64,000 nucleotides of DNA. Origin: Pseudonocardia kunmingensis. GTDB lineage: Bacteria > Actinomycetota > Actinomycetes > Mycobacteriales > Pseudonocardiaceae. The position numbers and the translations under genes are program-made. Location: NCBI RefSeq assembly GCF_006716445.1, contig NZ_VFPA01000003.1, forward strand, positions 124,001 to 188,000, in the 5' to 3' direction. The notes under the pieces were generated by a model. That model saw only the letters and a program-made list of their open reading frames with translations. It was not told the DNA's origin and ran no database searches. Positions within the stretch are counted from its first letter, which is position 1. Each line of letters opens with the position of its first letter. This document shows, in pieces, positions 31,827-40,832 of this stretch.

Positions 31827-33332
31827 GTGATCGACAACCTCCTGCTCGGCTTCGAGACGGCGCTCTCGGTCGAGAACCTGGCGTGGTGCTTCCTCGGGGT
31901 GCTGCTCGGCACCGTGATCGGCGTGCTGCCCGGCCTGGGTTCCACCACCGGTGTGGCGATCCTGCTGCCGCTGACCCTCGGGCTCGAGCCGGTGACGGCG
32001 CTGATCATGCTCGCCGGGATCTACTACGGCGCCCAGTACGGCGGCACGATCACCTCGGTCCTGATCTCGACGCCGGGTGAGGCGGCCACCGTCGTCACGA
32101 CCATCGACGGCTACCAGATGGCGCGCAGGGGACGGGCGGGCGCCGCGCTGTCGATCTCGGCGATCGGGTCGTTCGTCGCGGCGATCATCTCGTTGGCCCT
32201 GCTGATGGCGCTCGCTCCCCCGTTCGCCGAGTTCGCGCTGCGCTTCGGGCCACCGGAGATGCTGGCCGTGATGGTGCTCGGGCTGGCCACGATCGTCAGC
32301 TTCTCCGGCGAGGACCGGGTGCTCGGCGCCACGATGGCGGTGGTCGGGCTCGCCATCGCGATGGTGGGCGTCGACACCGGCAGCGGCGTCTCCCGCTACA
32401 CCTTCGGCTCGGTCGACCTGCTCTCGGGCATCCCGTTCGTCGAGGTGATGATCGGGCTGTTCGCGGTGGGAGAGGTGCTGCACCAGATCCACGAGGGCGC
32501 GGCCGCGCCGATCCGCGCCCGCTTCCGGGAGCTGATGATCAGCCGCGACGACCTGAAGCGCTCCGGCGGCGCGATCCTGCGCGGCAGCGGCGTCGGGTTC
32601 CTGTTCGGCTGCCTGCCCGGCGCGGGCTCCACGCTGGCCTCGTTCATGGCCTACGGCGTCGAGAAGCGGGTCTCGAAGCACAAGGACGAGTTCGGCAGCG
32701 GGGCGATCGAGGGCGTGGCCGCGCCGGAGAGCGCCAACAACGCGGCGGCCAACGCCAACTTCGTGCCGACGCTGACGCTCGGCGTGCCCGGTGGCGCCAC
32801 CACGGCCGTGCTGCTCGGCGCGTTCACGATCTACGGCATCCAGCCCGGGCCGCTGCTGTTCGAGCAGCAGCCCGCGCTGGTGTGGGGCCTGCTCGCGTCG
32901 TTCTTCATCGGCAACCTGATCCTGCTGGTGCTCAACCTGCCCCTCGCCCCGGTGTTCGCCCAGCTGCTGCGGGTGCCCTACGGCTACCTCTACCCGCTGA
33001 TCCTGTTCACGAGCCTGCTGGGCGCCTATGCGATCTCCAACAACACGTTCAGCATGTGGGTCGTGCTCGTCTTCGGGCTGATCGGCTACGCGATGAAGCG
33101 CCTCGGCTTCCCCACCGCGCCGCTCGTGCTGGGCCTCGTGCTCGGGCCGCTGTTCGAGAAGGCACTGGTGCAGACCAGCTCGATCGGCGACGGCGACCTG
33201 CTGATCGTCTTCACCCGCCCGCTCTGCGTCGCGGTCCTGGTGCTCGCGGTGCTGCTGCTGGTGGGCCCGGGGATCGTCTCGCGGTTCCGCGCGAAGCGCT
33301 CCAAGGCGACGAACGGCACGCTCGTCGGCTAG
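31827..33332 (+). CDS. tctA: Tripartite tricarboxylate transporter large subunit, TctA family
   Basis: 501 residues, about 11-12 helices. The two family boxes are visible: GVLPGLGSTTGVAILLPLTL near residue 33 and GCLPGAGSTLASFMAYGVEK near 262, with GVPGGATTAVLLGAF between. It starts at a GTG 4 bp after tctB. The C-terminal residues NGTLVG and the stop TAG are encoded inside a terminator hairpin (33308-33356), so the tail is probably dictated by that element rather than by selection on the transporter. Confidence 0.94.
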   Translation: MIDNLLLGFETALSVENLAWCFLGVLLGTVIGVLPGLGSTTGVAILLPLTLGLEPVTALIMLAGIYYGAQYGGTITSVLISTPGEAATVVTTIDGYQMARRGRAGAALSISAIGSFVAAIISLALLMALAPPFAEFALRFGPPEMLAVMVLGLATIVSFSGEDRVLGATMAVVGLAIAMVGVDTGSGVSRYTFGSVDLLSGIPFVEVMIGLFAVGEVLHQIHEGAAAPIRARFRELMISRDDLKRSGGAILRGSGVGFLFGCLPGAGSTLASFMAYGVEKRVSKHKDEFGSGAIEGVAAPESANNAAANANFVPTLTLGVPGGATTAVLLGAFTIYGIQPGPLLFEQQPALVWGLLASFFIGNLILLVLNLPLAPVFAQLLRVPYGYLYPLILFTSLLGAYAISNNTFSMWVVLVFGLIGYAMKRLGFPTAPLVLGLVLGPLFEKALVQTSSIGDGDLLIVFTRPLCVAVLVLAVLLLVGPGIVSRFRAKRSKATNGTLVG

Positions 33333-33356
33333 GTACAGACGAGAGTGCCGTTCGTC
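33308..33356. terminator. Bidirectional terminator hairpin, copy B, containing the tctA stop codon
   Basis: 19-bp stem with one mismatch (33308-33326 with 33338-33356), loop GGCTAGGTACA. The TAG at 33330-33332 ends tctA. It also lies beyond the stop of the convergent oxidoreductase gene, so it can terminate both. Confidence 0.8.
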
Positions 33357-33361
33357 ACGGA

Positions 33362-34264
33362 TCAGGGGGTCAGGATCACCTTGCCCACCGCGTGGCCCTC
33401 CTCCACCCAGGCCAGGGCAGCCGCCGCCTCGTCCAGGCGGCGGACCTGCGTGACGTGCGGGTCCAACGATCCTGCCGCGACCAGCCGGGCCAGCTCGGTG
33501 AGGACCGCCGTGCTGCGGTCGCGCTCGACCTCGCGGCCGCCGAGCTCGCGGACCAGCGGCTTGTCCGCCACGGACAGGAGGCGCGAGCGGTCGGCCACCA
33601 GCGGTGCGACGGTGCGCAGCGCTTCGCCGCCGACGAGGTCGAAGGCCGCGTCGACGCCGTCGGGCGCGACGGCGCGAACCCGGTCCAGGAGCCCGTCGCC
33701 GTAGGCGACCGGGATCGCCCCGAACCCGGCGAGCAGGTCGTGCTTGCCCGGGCCGGCGACCCCGACGACGCGGATGCCCCGGGCCCGCGCCAGCTGCACG
33801 ACCGGGATCCCGACGCCTCCGCCGGCGCCGTTGACCAGCAGCACCGCGCCCGCGGGGAGGTCCAGCGCGGTCAGGGCGTCGTACGCCGTGCCCGCCGCGA
33901 CCGGGAGCGCCGCCGCGACCTCCGGCGCCACGCCCGCGGGCCGCTGCGCCGTGAACGACGCCGTGACCAGCGCCTGCTCTGCCCACCCGCCGACCATGCC
34001 GGGGCAGCCGCCGAAGACCTCGTCACCCACCGCGAACCCGCTGACCCCCGGCCCGAGCGCCGTGACGGTGCCTGCCACCTCACGGCCCAGCGCCGCGGGG
34101 CCCCGGACGCCGTAGTCCCCGTTGCGCAGCCGCCAGTCGCCGGGGTTCACGCCCGCAGCCCGCACCCGCACCCGGAGCTCGTCCGGGCCCGGCTCGGGCA
34201 CCGGGACGTCGAGGACGGTCAGCTTCTCCGGCCCGCCCGCGTCGATGAACCCGTACGCCCGCAT
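33362..34264 (-). CDS. NADP-dependent oxidoreductase, quinone-reductase-like MDR superfamily
   Basis: 300 residues. MDR fold without the zinc cysteines: N-terminal GroES-like domain (GGPEKLTVLDVPVPEPGPDEL), then the Rossmann domain with nucleotide motif NGAGGGVGIPVVQLAR, and the C-terminal LDEAAAALAWVEEGHAVGKVIL segment. Relatives reduce quinones or alpha,beta-unsaturated ketones with NADPH. It is monocistronic on the minus strand and converges on the TctA gene. A 287-bp gene-free stretch separates it from the next, divergent gene. Confidence 0.92.
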   Translation of the reverse strand: MRAYGFIDAGGPEKLTVLDVPVPEPGPDELRVRVRAAGVNPGDWRLRNGDYGVRGPAALGREVAGTVTALGPGVSGFAVGDEVFGGCPGMVGGWAEQALVTASFTAQRPAGVAPEVAAALPVAAGTAYDALTALDLPAGAVLLVNGAGGGVGIPVVQLARARGIRVVGVAGPGKHDLLAGFGAIPVAYGDGLLDRVRAVAPDGVDAAFDLVGGEALRTVAPLVADRSRLLSVADKPLVRELGGREVERDRSTAVLTELARLVAAGSLDPHVTQVRRLDEAAAALAWVEEGHAVGKVILTP

Positions 34265-34551
34265 CCCGCTCCTCCGCCCCCCGATGCCACTGGGACATTA
34301 CTGGGGACATCACCGGGGGACCTCATCGCAAGGGACCGGCGGCGTGCGCCGTTCGTCGCGCGCAGGCGGCACCGGGCGCCGCGCGCCGAGGTGTCCGCCG
34401 GACGCCGCCCGCGCCCGTGCGAAGCTGCATCGGCACGCCAGGGCGCAGCTTTGTGATCCGCCGCACACTGCGCTGGGCAGGATGGCCCGAGCCGTCCAGG
34501 GTGCGGACGGCGCCGCCGCGGGGCGTCCGAACGATGGGGGGAGGAGAGCCG
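34265..34551. other. Divergent promoter region
   Basis: No gene. Contains the leader of the oxidoreductase (minus) and of the large membrane protein (plus), with a repeated GGGACAT motif (TGGGACATTACTGGGGACATCAC near 34290-34312) that may be an operator-like direct repeat with 12-bp spacing. No clear partner is known. Confidence 0.35.
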
Positions 34552-36747
34552 ATGGCCGGACGTGGCACTGACCCGTCCGGGGGCAGCGGCACCACGACCG
34601 ACGAGAGCGGCGCCGCCCGCCCGATCGGGCGCGCGGACGCCACGGGCCCGCTCCCGGTCACCCTCCCGGCCGACGCCACGGGCCCGCTGCCGGCCGATAT
34701 GGACCTGCGGGAGGAACCCGGTCCGGAGGCCGCCGAACGGACCGCGGACGGACCCGCTGCACCGGCCGGCCCGGCGGTCGCGCACCGCCCCGAGGACGAA
34801 CCGGACCTGCCGCCCGGTCCGATCGCGCCGCCGACCGTGGGGCTCCCCCTGATCGCCGACGACCCGGTCGAGCCGTCCGCGTACGTCCCCCGCTCGCCGG
34901 CCGAGGCGGCCCCGACCACGGGCATCCCCACCATCCCGGCGCCTGCGGACGGGGCGCCGACCGCCGGGCTCCCCTCCGTCCCGGCGGCCGCTCCCCCGCC
35001 CCCGGAGCCCGCCGACCTCTTCGACCCGGGCCCGCCCCACCCCGGCCCCGATCCGCACGGCCGCGCCGTGCTCGACCCGGGCGCGAGCGCGTCCCACGGC
35101 GCCGCGGACCTGTTCAACCCGGACCTCGCCCACCCCGGCCCGCCACCGCCAGCGCCACCACCACCGCCGCCACCGCCGGGAGCCGGCCCAGCGAGCCTGT
35201 TCGACCCCGGGCCCGCGGGCGGCCCGCCGTGGCCGCCCCCGGCGGGCGCACCGCAGGGCGGGCCCCCGCCGGCGGGCGCGGCCGCTCCGGCGCCGTCCGT
35301 GTTCACGCCCGCGGTGACGCAGGCCGACGCGACCGGCCCGATGCCGGCGCTGCACGCGCGGTCGGGGCAGGTCCCCGCCGTCGCACCCACGGGCCGGATC
35401 CCGGCGGCCCCGCCTGCGGGGACCGTTCCCCCACCCGCCACCGGCGCGCTCCCCCGGACGCCGCGCGAGACGCCGCACGCCGGACCCCAGCACACCGGCA
35501 CGCAGCACACCGGCACCCGGGCCCCCGCGGAGATCCGGCCGCCCGGGGAGCAGGCCGAGCCGGGCACCGGCGCCACGACCGACCCGGATCCGGCCGCCAC
35601 CACCACCGCCACCGCGGCATCGGAGGGTTCCGGCGCGTGGGCGTTCACGACCGGCGAGCGTCCGGGCGGCCGCGGTACGCAGTCCTGGCCCCCTCCCAGC
35701 CCGGAAGGCAAGGCCCACTCCGGCACGGACACCGGCACCGGGCAGGCCGTCGCCGGTGCGGCGCCGCGCCGCAGGCGCAGGGCCTGGCCGCTGACGCTCG
35801 TCGGCATCCTCGTCGCGATCGTCGCGGGCGTGGCGCTGACGCTGTGGCTGGCCCGCACGCAGCCCGGGGAGCTCGTCACCGCGGCCGCCACCGAGGCGGA
35901 GGGGTGGAGCGGCGCGCGCTACCAGGGCACGGTGGCCGCTCTCGACGGAGGAGAGATCCGCTTCGACCTCACGGTCACCGCGGCCGGCACCCGGGGCAGC
36001 CTGTCGCGGAACGGCGGGAGCGCCACCGCGGAGCTCGTCCGGGACGCCTCGGGCACCCTGCTGCGCGGGAACAAGGAGTGGTGGCTCTACCACCACGCAG
36101 CCCGCGCCGACGACCTCGCCGACGTCTGGGTGGCCGATCCGCTCACCGAGATCCAGGAGATCGACCCGGTCCTGCAACTGCACCCGCACGCACTCGCCGC
36201 AGACCTGCGACCGGACGGGCAGCCCCGGCCGTGGGAGGCGCTCGAGCGGCTGCAGGTCGACGGGCAGGACGCCCTCGTGCTCGTCGACGGCGACCGCCGG
36301 GTGGCCGTGGCCGCCGCCCCGCCGCACCCGCCGCTCGCCCTCGACGTCGGCCCCGCCGACGGACGCGCACCCGTGCGGGTGTCCGGCGTCCCGCCCGAGG
36401 AGGCGGGCACCGTCGACGGGGCCGCGGCCTCGATCCGCGCCGCGGAGGCGCCGAAGTCGCTCGCGCAGCGGCTGCAGGAACGGCCGCAGGTCGCGATCGC
36501 GCTGGAGCCCGAGACGCGCTGCGTCACCGAGACCTGCACCGTGACGATCACGGTGACCAACTCCGGCACCTCGCCCGCGCGCGGCAAGGTCGAGGTCTCC
36601 GCCGACGGCACGATCGTCGCCACGCACCCGCTGGACGTGCCGCCCGGGCAGGCCGCGACCTTCACCGCCGCCGCCCCCAACCCCCAGTTCACCACCCCGG
36701 GCGCCACGGGCCGGATCATCTGGGCGGCGCGGGCCGTCGACGACTGA
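34552..36747 (+). CDS. Proline-rich single-pass membrane protein with extracytoplasmic domain
   Basis: 731 residues, not recognised as a known family. Residues 1 to about 410 are Pro/Ala/Gly-rich and disordered-looking, with a polyproline run and recurring DATGPLP/DATGPMP and DLFDPGP/LFNPD-like motifs. One membrane helix (about 414-436, AWPLTLVGILVAIVAGVALT) follows an Arg-rich stop-transfer-like segment. The outer part (about 440-731) is a beta-rich domain with a WSGARYQGTVAALDGGEIRFDLTVT pattern reminiscent of LppX/LprG-like lipoprotein folds, then a C-terminal CARDB-like stretch (CTVTITVTNSGTSPARGKVEV). The ATG has GGGAGGAGAG upstream. A cell-envelope or division-linked role is only a guess. 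Confidence 0.75.
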   Translation: MAGRGTDPSGGSGTTTDESGAARPIGRADATGPLPVTLPADATGPLPADMDLREEPGPEAAERTADGPAAPAGPAVAHRPEDEPDLPPGPIAPPTVGLPLIADDPVEPSAYVPRSPAEAAPTTGIPTIPAPADGAPTAGLPSVPAAAPPPPEPADLFDPGPPHPGPDPHGRAVLDPGASASHGAADLFNPDLAHPGPPPPAPPPPPPPPGAGPASLFDPGPAGGPPWPPPAGAPQGGPPPAGAAAPAPSVFTPAVTQADATGPMPALHARSGQVPAVAPTGRIPAAPPAGTVPPPATGALPRTPRETPHAGPQHTGTQHTGTRAPAEIRPPGEQAEPGTGATTDPDPAATTTATAASEGSGAWAFTTGERPGGRGTQSWPPPSPEGKAHSGTDTGTGQAVAGAAPRRRRRAWPLTLVGILVAIVAGVALTLWLARTQPGELVTAAATEAEGWSGARYQGTVAALDGGEIRFDLTVTAAGTRGSLSRNGGSATAELVRDASGTLLRGNKEWWLYHHAARADDLADVWVADPLTEIQEIDPVLQLHPHALAADLRPDGQPRPWEALERLQVDGQDALVLVDGDRRVAVAAAPPHPPLALDVGPADGRAPVRVSGVPPEEAGTVDGAAASIRAAEAPKSLAQRLQERPQVAIALEPETRCVTETCTVTITVTNSGTSPARGKVEVSADGTIVATHPLDVPPGQAATFTAAAPNPQFTTPGATGRIIWAARAVDD

Positions 36748-36784
36748 GCAACCCGCAGCCCGGGCCCGCGGTCCTCAGGGGTGA

Positions 36785-37122
36785 TCCGGTTCGACGAGCG
36801 CGGCCCGCCGCATCCAGCGCATCTACTCCGTTTCGGACGTCGTCCAGCAGCGCGACGCGGTGCTCGCGCAGCTCCGTGCGCGCCCGGGCGAGCGGGTGCT
36901 GAACGTGGGATCGGGCCCGCCTTCCTCGTGTCGCTGGCCGACGCCGCGGGCCGGTCGGCGCTGTGCACGGGCTCGACCCGAGCGGCCCGATGGACGTGGT
37001 TGCCCGAGGCTGGCCGCCCGGCGGCACGACATCAATGCCCGGTCCGACCTGCGCGAGTGCGGCCCGAGGACGACTGCCTGTGCAGGGTCAACCAATACTG
37101 CTTCCTCGCCGTGGCGAAGTAG
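36785..37122 (+). pseudogene. Decayed class I SAM-dependent methyltransferase
   Basis: Three reading frames taken together spell a methyltransferase: ARRIQRIYSVSDVVQQRDAV and RPGERVLNVGSGP (motif I) in one frame, AFLVSLADAAG in the next and AVHGLDPSGPM in the third, ending with a C-terminal NQYCFLAVAK in a fourth segment before TAG at 37120. At least two small deletions and the loss of most of the central domain leave it non-functional. The 3' end overlaps the end of the asparaginase gene on the other strand by 35 bp. Confidence 0.7.
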
Positions 37123-38107
37123 GGCCGGATCCCGAGGCGCCCACCTTCTCGAACACCGCGCGCACCTCCCCTGGTTCGGCGCCGCCCGCCAGGATCAGGC
37201 TCAGCAGTACCCGCGCCTTCGGTGCGTCCAGGAACTCCGCGGAGATCAGCCCGCTGGCGAGCAGATCCCGTTCGGCGCCGGGAAACCCGTAGGTTGTCCG
37301 GAGCAACTCGCCACTTCCCGCGCGCGACGCCAGCACCACCGGGATGTGGGTCGCCGACTCTGCCAGCACCGGCGCGACCGCCCCGGGGACATGGCCGCCG
37401 CCGAACCCGGCGATGACCAGGCCGGCGTACCCGAGTCGCTCCAACTCGGGGACCAGCCGGGCGTCATCACCGATGACGGAGGTCAGCAGGGCCACCGGCG
37501 GTATCGGACCCGGGACGGGCAACTCTCCGATGCCCAGGGACGGAACGCGGAACGCGATGTGCGGTCGGCCCTCGACGAGCCAGCCCACCGGCCCCACCGT
37601 GCCCGACCGGAAGGTGGCCGGGCTCGCCGTCGCGGTCTTGCGCACGAACCGCGCCGCGTGGACCTCGTCGTTCGCGACGACGAGCACACCCATCCGGGAG
37701 GCCTGCGGGCACGCCGCGACCTGCACGGCGGCGAGGAGGTTCGCGGGACCGTCAGCTCCTGGGAGGGTGGGGTTGCGCATCGCCCCGGTGACGACCACCG
37801 GCTGCGGCCCCGGGAGGAGCAAGTCGAGCGCGAAGGCCGTCTCCTCAATGGTGTCCGTGCCCTGCGTGACGACGATCCCGTCGGCGCCGCCCGCGAGGCG
37901 CCGGCCGATCTCGACTGCCAGCTCGGCCACGTCGGTCAACGTCAGGTCGCCGGAGGGCACCTGCCGGAACGACGCCGTCTCGATCGCGGCCACGTCGCGC
38001 AGCTGCGGCACGGCCGCGACGAGATCGTCCGGCGACAGCCTCGGTGTGACCCCACCGGTGCCCGCGGACGCGATCGTGCCGCCCATGGCCAGGACGGCGA
38101 CCTTCAC
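37088..38107 (-). CDS. L-asparaginase-family amidohydrolase
   Basis: 339 residues from a GTG that overlaps the previous gene's stop. The two catalytic threonines are clear: GGTIAS (Thr11) and VTQGTDTIEE (Thr84-Asp85), plus GAMRNPTLPGADGPANL, so the type II asparaginase fold is intact. It hydrolyses the side-chain amide of asparagine or of a related compound to release ammonia. There is no signal peptide, so it should be cytoplasmic. It is the last gene of the seven-gene operon, which suggests a role in the final ammonia-releasing step rather than general asparagine use. The C-terminal tail runs into the decayed methyltransferase. Confidence 0.9.
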   Translation of the reverse strand: MKVAVLAMGGTIASAGTGGVTPRLSPDDLVAAVPQLRDVAAIETASFRQVPSGDLTLTDVAELAVEIGRRLAGGADGIVVTQGTDTIEETAFALDLLLPGPQPVVVTGAMRNPTLPGADGPANLLAAVQVAACPQASRMGVLVVANDEVHAARFVRKTATASPATFRSGTVGPVGWLVEGRPHIAFRVPSLGIGELPVPGPIPPVALLTSVIGDDARLVPELERLGYAGLVIAGFGGGHVPGAVAPVLAESATHIPVVLASRAGSGELLRTTYGFPGAERDLLASGLISAEFLDAPKARVLLSLILAGGAEPGEVRAVFEKVGASGSGPTSPRRGSSIG

Positions 38108-40365
38108 AGCTGGGCGATCGCTTCGGGCCGTACGGGGATCCGCACGAGATCGACCCCGCAGGCGTCGCGGACGGCCGCGACGATCGCGGGCGGGCACGAC
38201 AGGAGGGACGGCTCACCCACCCCGGTCAGGCCGTACGGCGAGTCGTCGCGCGGGATCTCCAGGACGTCCAGGCGGATTGCGGGCATGTCGAGCGCTGTAG
38301 GGATGAGGTAGTCGGTGAGGGACGGGTTGCGGATCCGCCCGTCAGCCACCTGCACCTCCTCCATCAGCGCCAACCCGAGCCCCTGGGCGATCCCGCCGTG
38401 CATCTGCCCGGCGACCGCGTCCGGGTTGATCGCCTTCCCGACATCCTGAGCGCACGCGATCTCGACGACCCGGACCAGGCCGAGATCGACGTCCACGTCG
38501 ACGATCGCGCGGTGCGCGGCGAACGCGAAGGCGACGTGCCCGTCACCCTGGCCGGTCTCGGGGTCCAGCGGGAAAGTCTGCCGGTGCCGGAACTCCCGGG
38601 TCTCGTCTACGGCGGTGTCGCCGAGCACGGCGGCCACGGGGATCTCCCCGTTACCGGTGACCACCGTTCCCCCCGGCTCGAGCCGCAACGACTCCGCGGG
38701 TTCACCCGTGGCAGCGGCCGCCATCTCGAGCACCCGCTGCCGCACCGCGACGCATGCGGCCCTGACGGCGCCGCCGGAGATCCACGTCTGGCGAGACGCC
38801 GAGGACGTGCCCGCGTCGCCGACGTCCGTGTCGGCCGGGAGCACGACGACGGAATCGATGCCCAGTTCCGTCCGCACGATCTGGCCCTGCACGGTGACGA
38901 GTCCCTGGCCGACCTCGGCAGCCGCGGTGTGCACCTGCGCGACCGGCACTCCCCCGCTGACCGACAGCCGCACGCGCGCTGTGCCGTAGTCGTCGTAGCC
39001 GAGCGACTTGCACACGTTCTTGACCGACACCCCGTACCCGATGCCCCGCCGGACGCCCTCACCGCGCGTCGTGCCGCCCGTGCCGCCGGGGCGCCGATCG
39101 TCGTCCTCGGCCGGCACCGGTGCGTCCCGCACCCGGGAGAGGAGCTCCGCAACCGGCGCCGGCCCGTCGATCCGCTGCCCGGTGGCCATCGCGCTGCCGG
39201 TGTGGACGGCGTTGCGCTGCCGCAGGTCCACCGGGTGCATGCCGAGCGCGGTGGCCAGCTTGTCCATCTGCGACTCGTATCCGAAGCAGGTCTGCACGGC
39301 TCCGAAGCCGCGCATCGCGCCGCACGGCGGGTTGTTGGTGTAGACGGCGTAGCTGTCGACGTGCACGTTCGGCACCTCGTAGGGGCCCACGGCGAAGCAC
39401 CCCGCGTTCCCTGCCACAGCGCGGGAGGTGGAGGCGTACGCGCCGCCGTCGAGCAGGATCCGGGCCCGCACGTAGACGAGGCGCCCGTCGCGGGTGGCGC
39501 CGTGCTCGTACTCCATCCAGGCGGGATGGCGGTGCACGTGCCCGACGAACGACTCCTCGCGGTCGTAGACCATCTTCACCGGGCGTCCGGTGTGCAGCGC
39601 GAGCAGGCACGCGTGCGCCTGGACCGACAGGTCCTCCTTCCCGCCGAACGCGCCGCCGACCCCCGAGAGGACGAGGCGCACCTTCTCCGTGGGCAGCCCG
39701 AGGACGCCGGCGAGCTGGTCCTGGTCGATGTGCAGCCACTGCGTGGAGCAGTACAGCTCGACGCCGCCGTCCTCGACGGGCAGCGCGAGGCACGACTCGG
39801 GGCCGAGGAACGCCTGGTCCTGCATCCCGACCTCGTACCGCCCGCGGACTACGACCTCGGCCACGGGATCCGGCTCGCCCTTGCGGATCGGGCGGTGCGC
39901 CACGACGTTTCCGTTCTCGTGCAGCCGGGGCCCGGCACCGCTCAGCGCGGCCTCGGGGTCCAGCAGCGGGTCGAGCACCTCGTAGTCCACGGCCACGGCG
40001 GCAGCCGCACGCCGCGCCACGTCGGGATGGTCCGCCGCCACGACCGCGACCGGCTCCCCCAGGAAGCGGACGACATCGTCGGCGAGCACCGGCTGGTCGC
40101 GCGTCTCGAGCCCGAACCGGTTGCGGCCGGGGACGTCGCGGGCTGTCAGGACGCCGCGTACGCCGTCGAGGGCACCGGCGACGCTCGTACTGATGGTGCG
40201 GATGCGCGCGTGCGGGTGCGGGCTGCGGACCGTCGCGGCCCAGAGCATCCCCTCGGCGTGCAGGTCCGAGGAGTAGGCGAACTCCCCGCGCACCTTCGGC
40301 ACGCCATCGGGTCGCCGGGGGCTGCTGCCGACGGTGTCCCGCAGGACCTCAGGAGCGGCCGTCAC
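38104..40365 (-). CDS. Xanthine dehydrogenase family protein, molybdopterin-binding subunit
   Basis: 753 residues, full length. It carries the molybdenum-hydroxylase signatures GGAFGGKEDLSVQ (Moco binding, about 235-247), CGAMRGFGAVQT (about 335-347) and the active-site glutamate in GVGEPSLLS near residue 718. The VAYRCSFR motif of CO dehydrogenases is absent, so CO oxidation is unlikely. It should hydroxylate an N-heteroaromatic or aldehyde carbon with water, passing electrons to the 2Fe-2S and FAD subunits. It overlaps both neighbours by 4 bp (GTGA). Substrate is undetermined. Confidence 0.93.
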   Translation of the reverse strand: MTAAPEVLRDTVGSSPRRPDGVPKVRGEFAYSSDLHAEGMLWAATVRSPHPHARIRTISTSVAGALDGVRGVLTARDVPGRNRFGLETRDQPVLADDVVRFLGEPVAVVAADHPDVARRAAAAVAVDYEVLDPLLDPEAALSGAGPRLHENGNVVAHRPIRKGEPDPVAEVVVRGRYEVGMQDQAFLGPESCLALPVEDGGVELYCSTQWLHIDQDQLAGVLGLPTEKVRLVLSGVGGAFGGKEDLSVQAHACLLALHTGRPVKMVYDREESFVGHVHRHPAWMEYEHGATRDGRLVYVRARILLDGGAYASTSRAVAGNAGCFAVGPYEVPNVHVDSYAVYTNNPPCGAMRGFGAVQTCFGYESQMDKLATALGMHPVDLRQRNAVHTGSAMATGQRIDGPAPVAELLSRVRDAPVPAEDDDRRPGGTGGTTRGEGVRRGIGYGVSVKNVCKSLGYDDYGTARVRLSVSGGVPVAQVHTAAAEVGQGLVTVQGQIVRTELGIDSVVVLPADTDVGDAGTSSASRQTWISGGAVRAACVAVRQRVLEMAAAATGEPAESLRLEPGGTVVTGNGEIPVAAVLGDTAVDETREFRHRQTFPLDPETGQGDGHVAFAFAAHRAIVDVDVDLGLVRVVEIACAQDVGKAINPDAVAGQMHGGIAQGLGLALMEEVQVADGRIRNPSLTDYLIPTALDMPAIRLDVLEIPRDDSPYGLTGVGEPSLLSCPPAIVAAVRDACGVDLVRIPVRPEAIAQL

Positions 40366-40832
40366 AACGCCCCCACCCGCGTCGCCGCCAGCCGTACGGC
40401 GTCGATGATCTTCTCGTAGCCGGTGCACCGGCAGAGATTCCCCGCGAGCGCTTCCCGGATCGTCGCGTCGTCCGGCTCAGGAGTGCGGGCCAGCAGGTCG
40501 TGCACCGCGACGACCAACCCGGGCGTGCAGAAGCCGCATTGCACCGCACCCGCTTCGAGGAACGCCTCCTGGACGGGATGCAGGTCCTCCCCGTCGGCGA
40601 GTCCCTCGACCGTCACGACCTCGCGGCCCTCGGCCTGCCCGGCGGCGACGAGGCAGGAACACACCGCGGCGCCGTCGAGGTAGATCGTGCAGGAACCGCA
40701 CTCGCCCTGCTCGCACGCGTTCTTCGCGCCGGGCAGACCCATGTGCTCCCGGAGGGCGAACAGCAGGCTCTCGGCACCGCAGAGCCCGTCCACCTCGCGG
40801 TGCTCACCGTTGACCATGCAGTTCAGGCGCAC
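40362..40832 (-). CDS. (2Fe-2S)-binding subunit of the molybdenum hydroxylase
   Basis: 156 residues. Plant-ferredoxin-type cluster: CEQGECGSCTIYLDG followed by C in the first domain; second cluster domain: VQCGFCTPG and LCRCTGY. This is the standard small electron-transfer subunit. The GTG at 40832 is preceded by GGAGGG and overlaps the FAD-subunit stop by 10 bp. Order in the operon is FAD, Fe-S, Mo subunit. Confidence 0.93.
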   Translation of the reverse strand: MRLNCMVNGEHREVDGLCGAESLLFALREHMGLPGAKNACEQGECGSCTIYLDGAAVCSCLVAAGQAEGREVVTVEGLADGEDLHPVQEAFLEAGAVQCGFCTPGLVVAVHDLLARTPEPDDATIREALAGNLCRCTGYEKIIDAVRLAATRVGAL

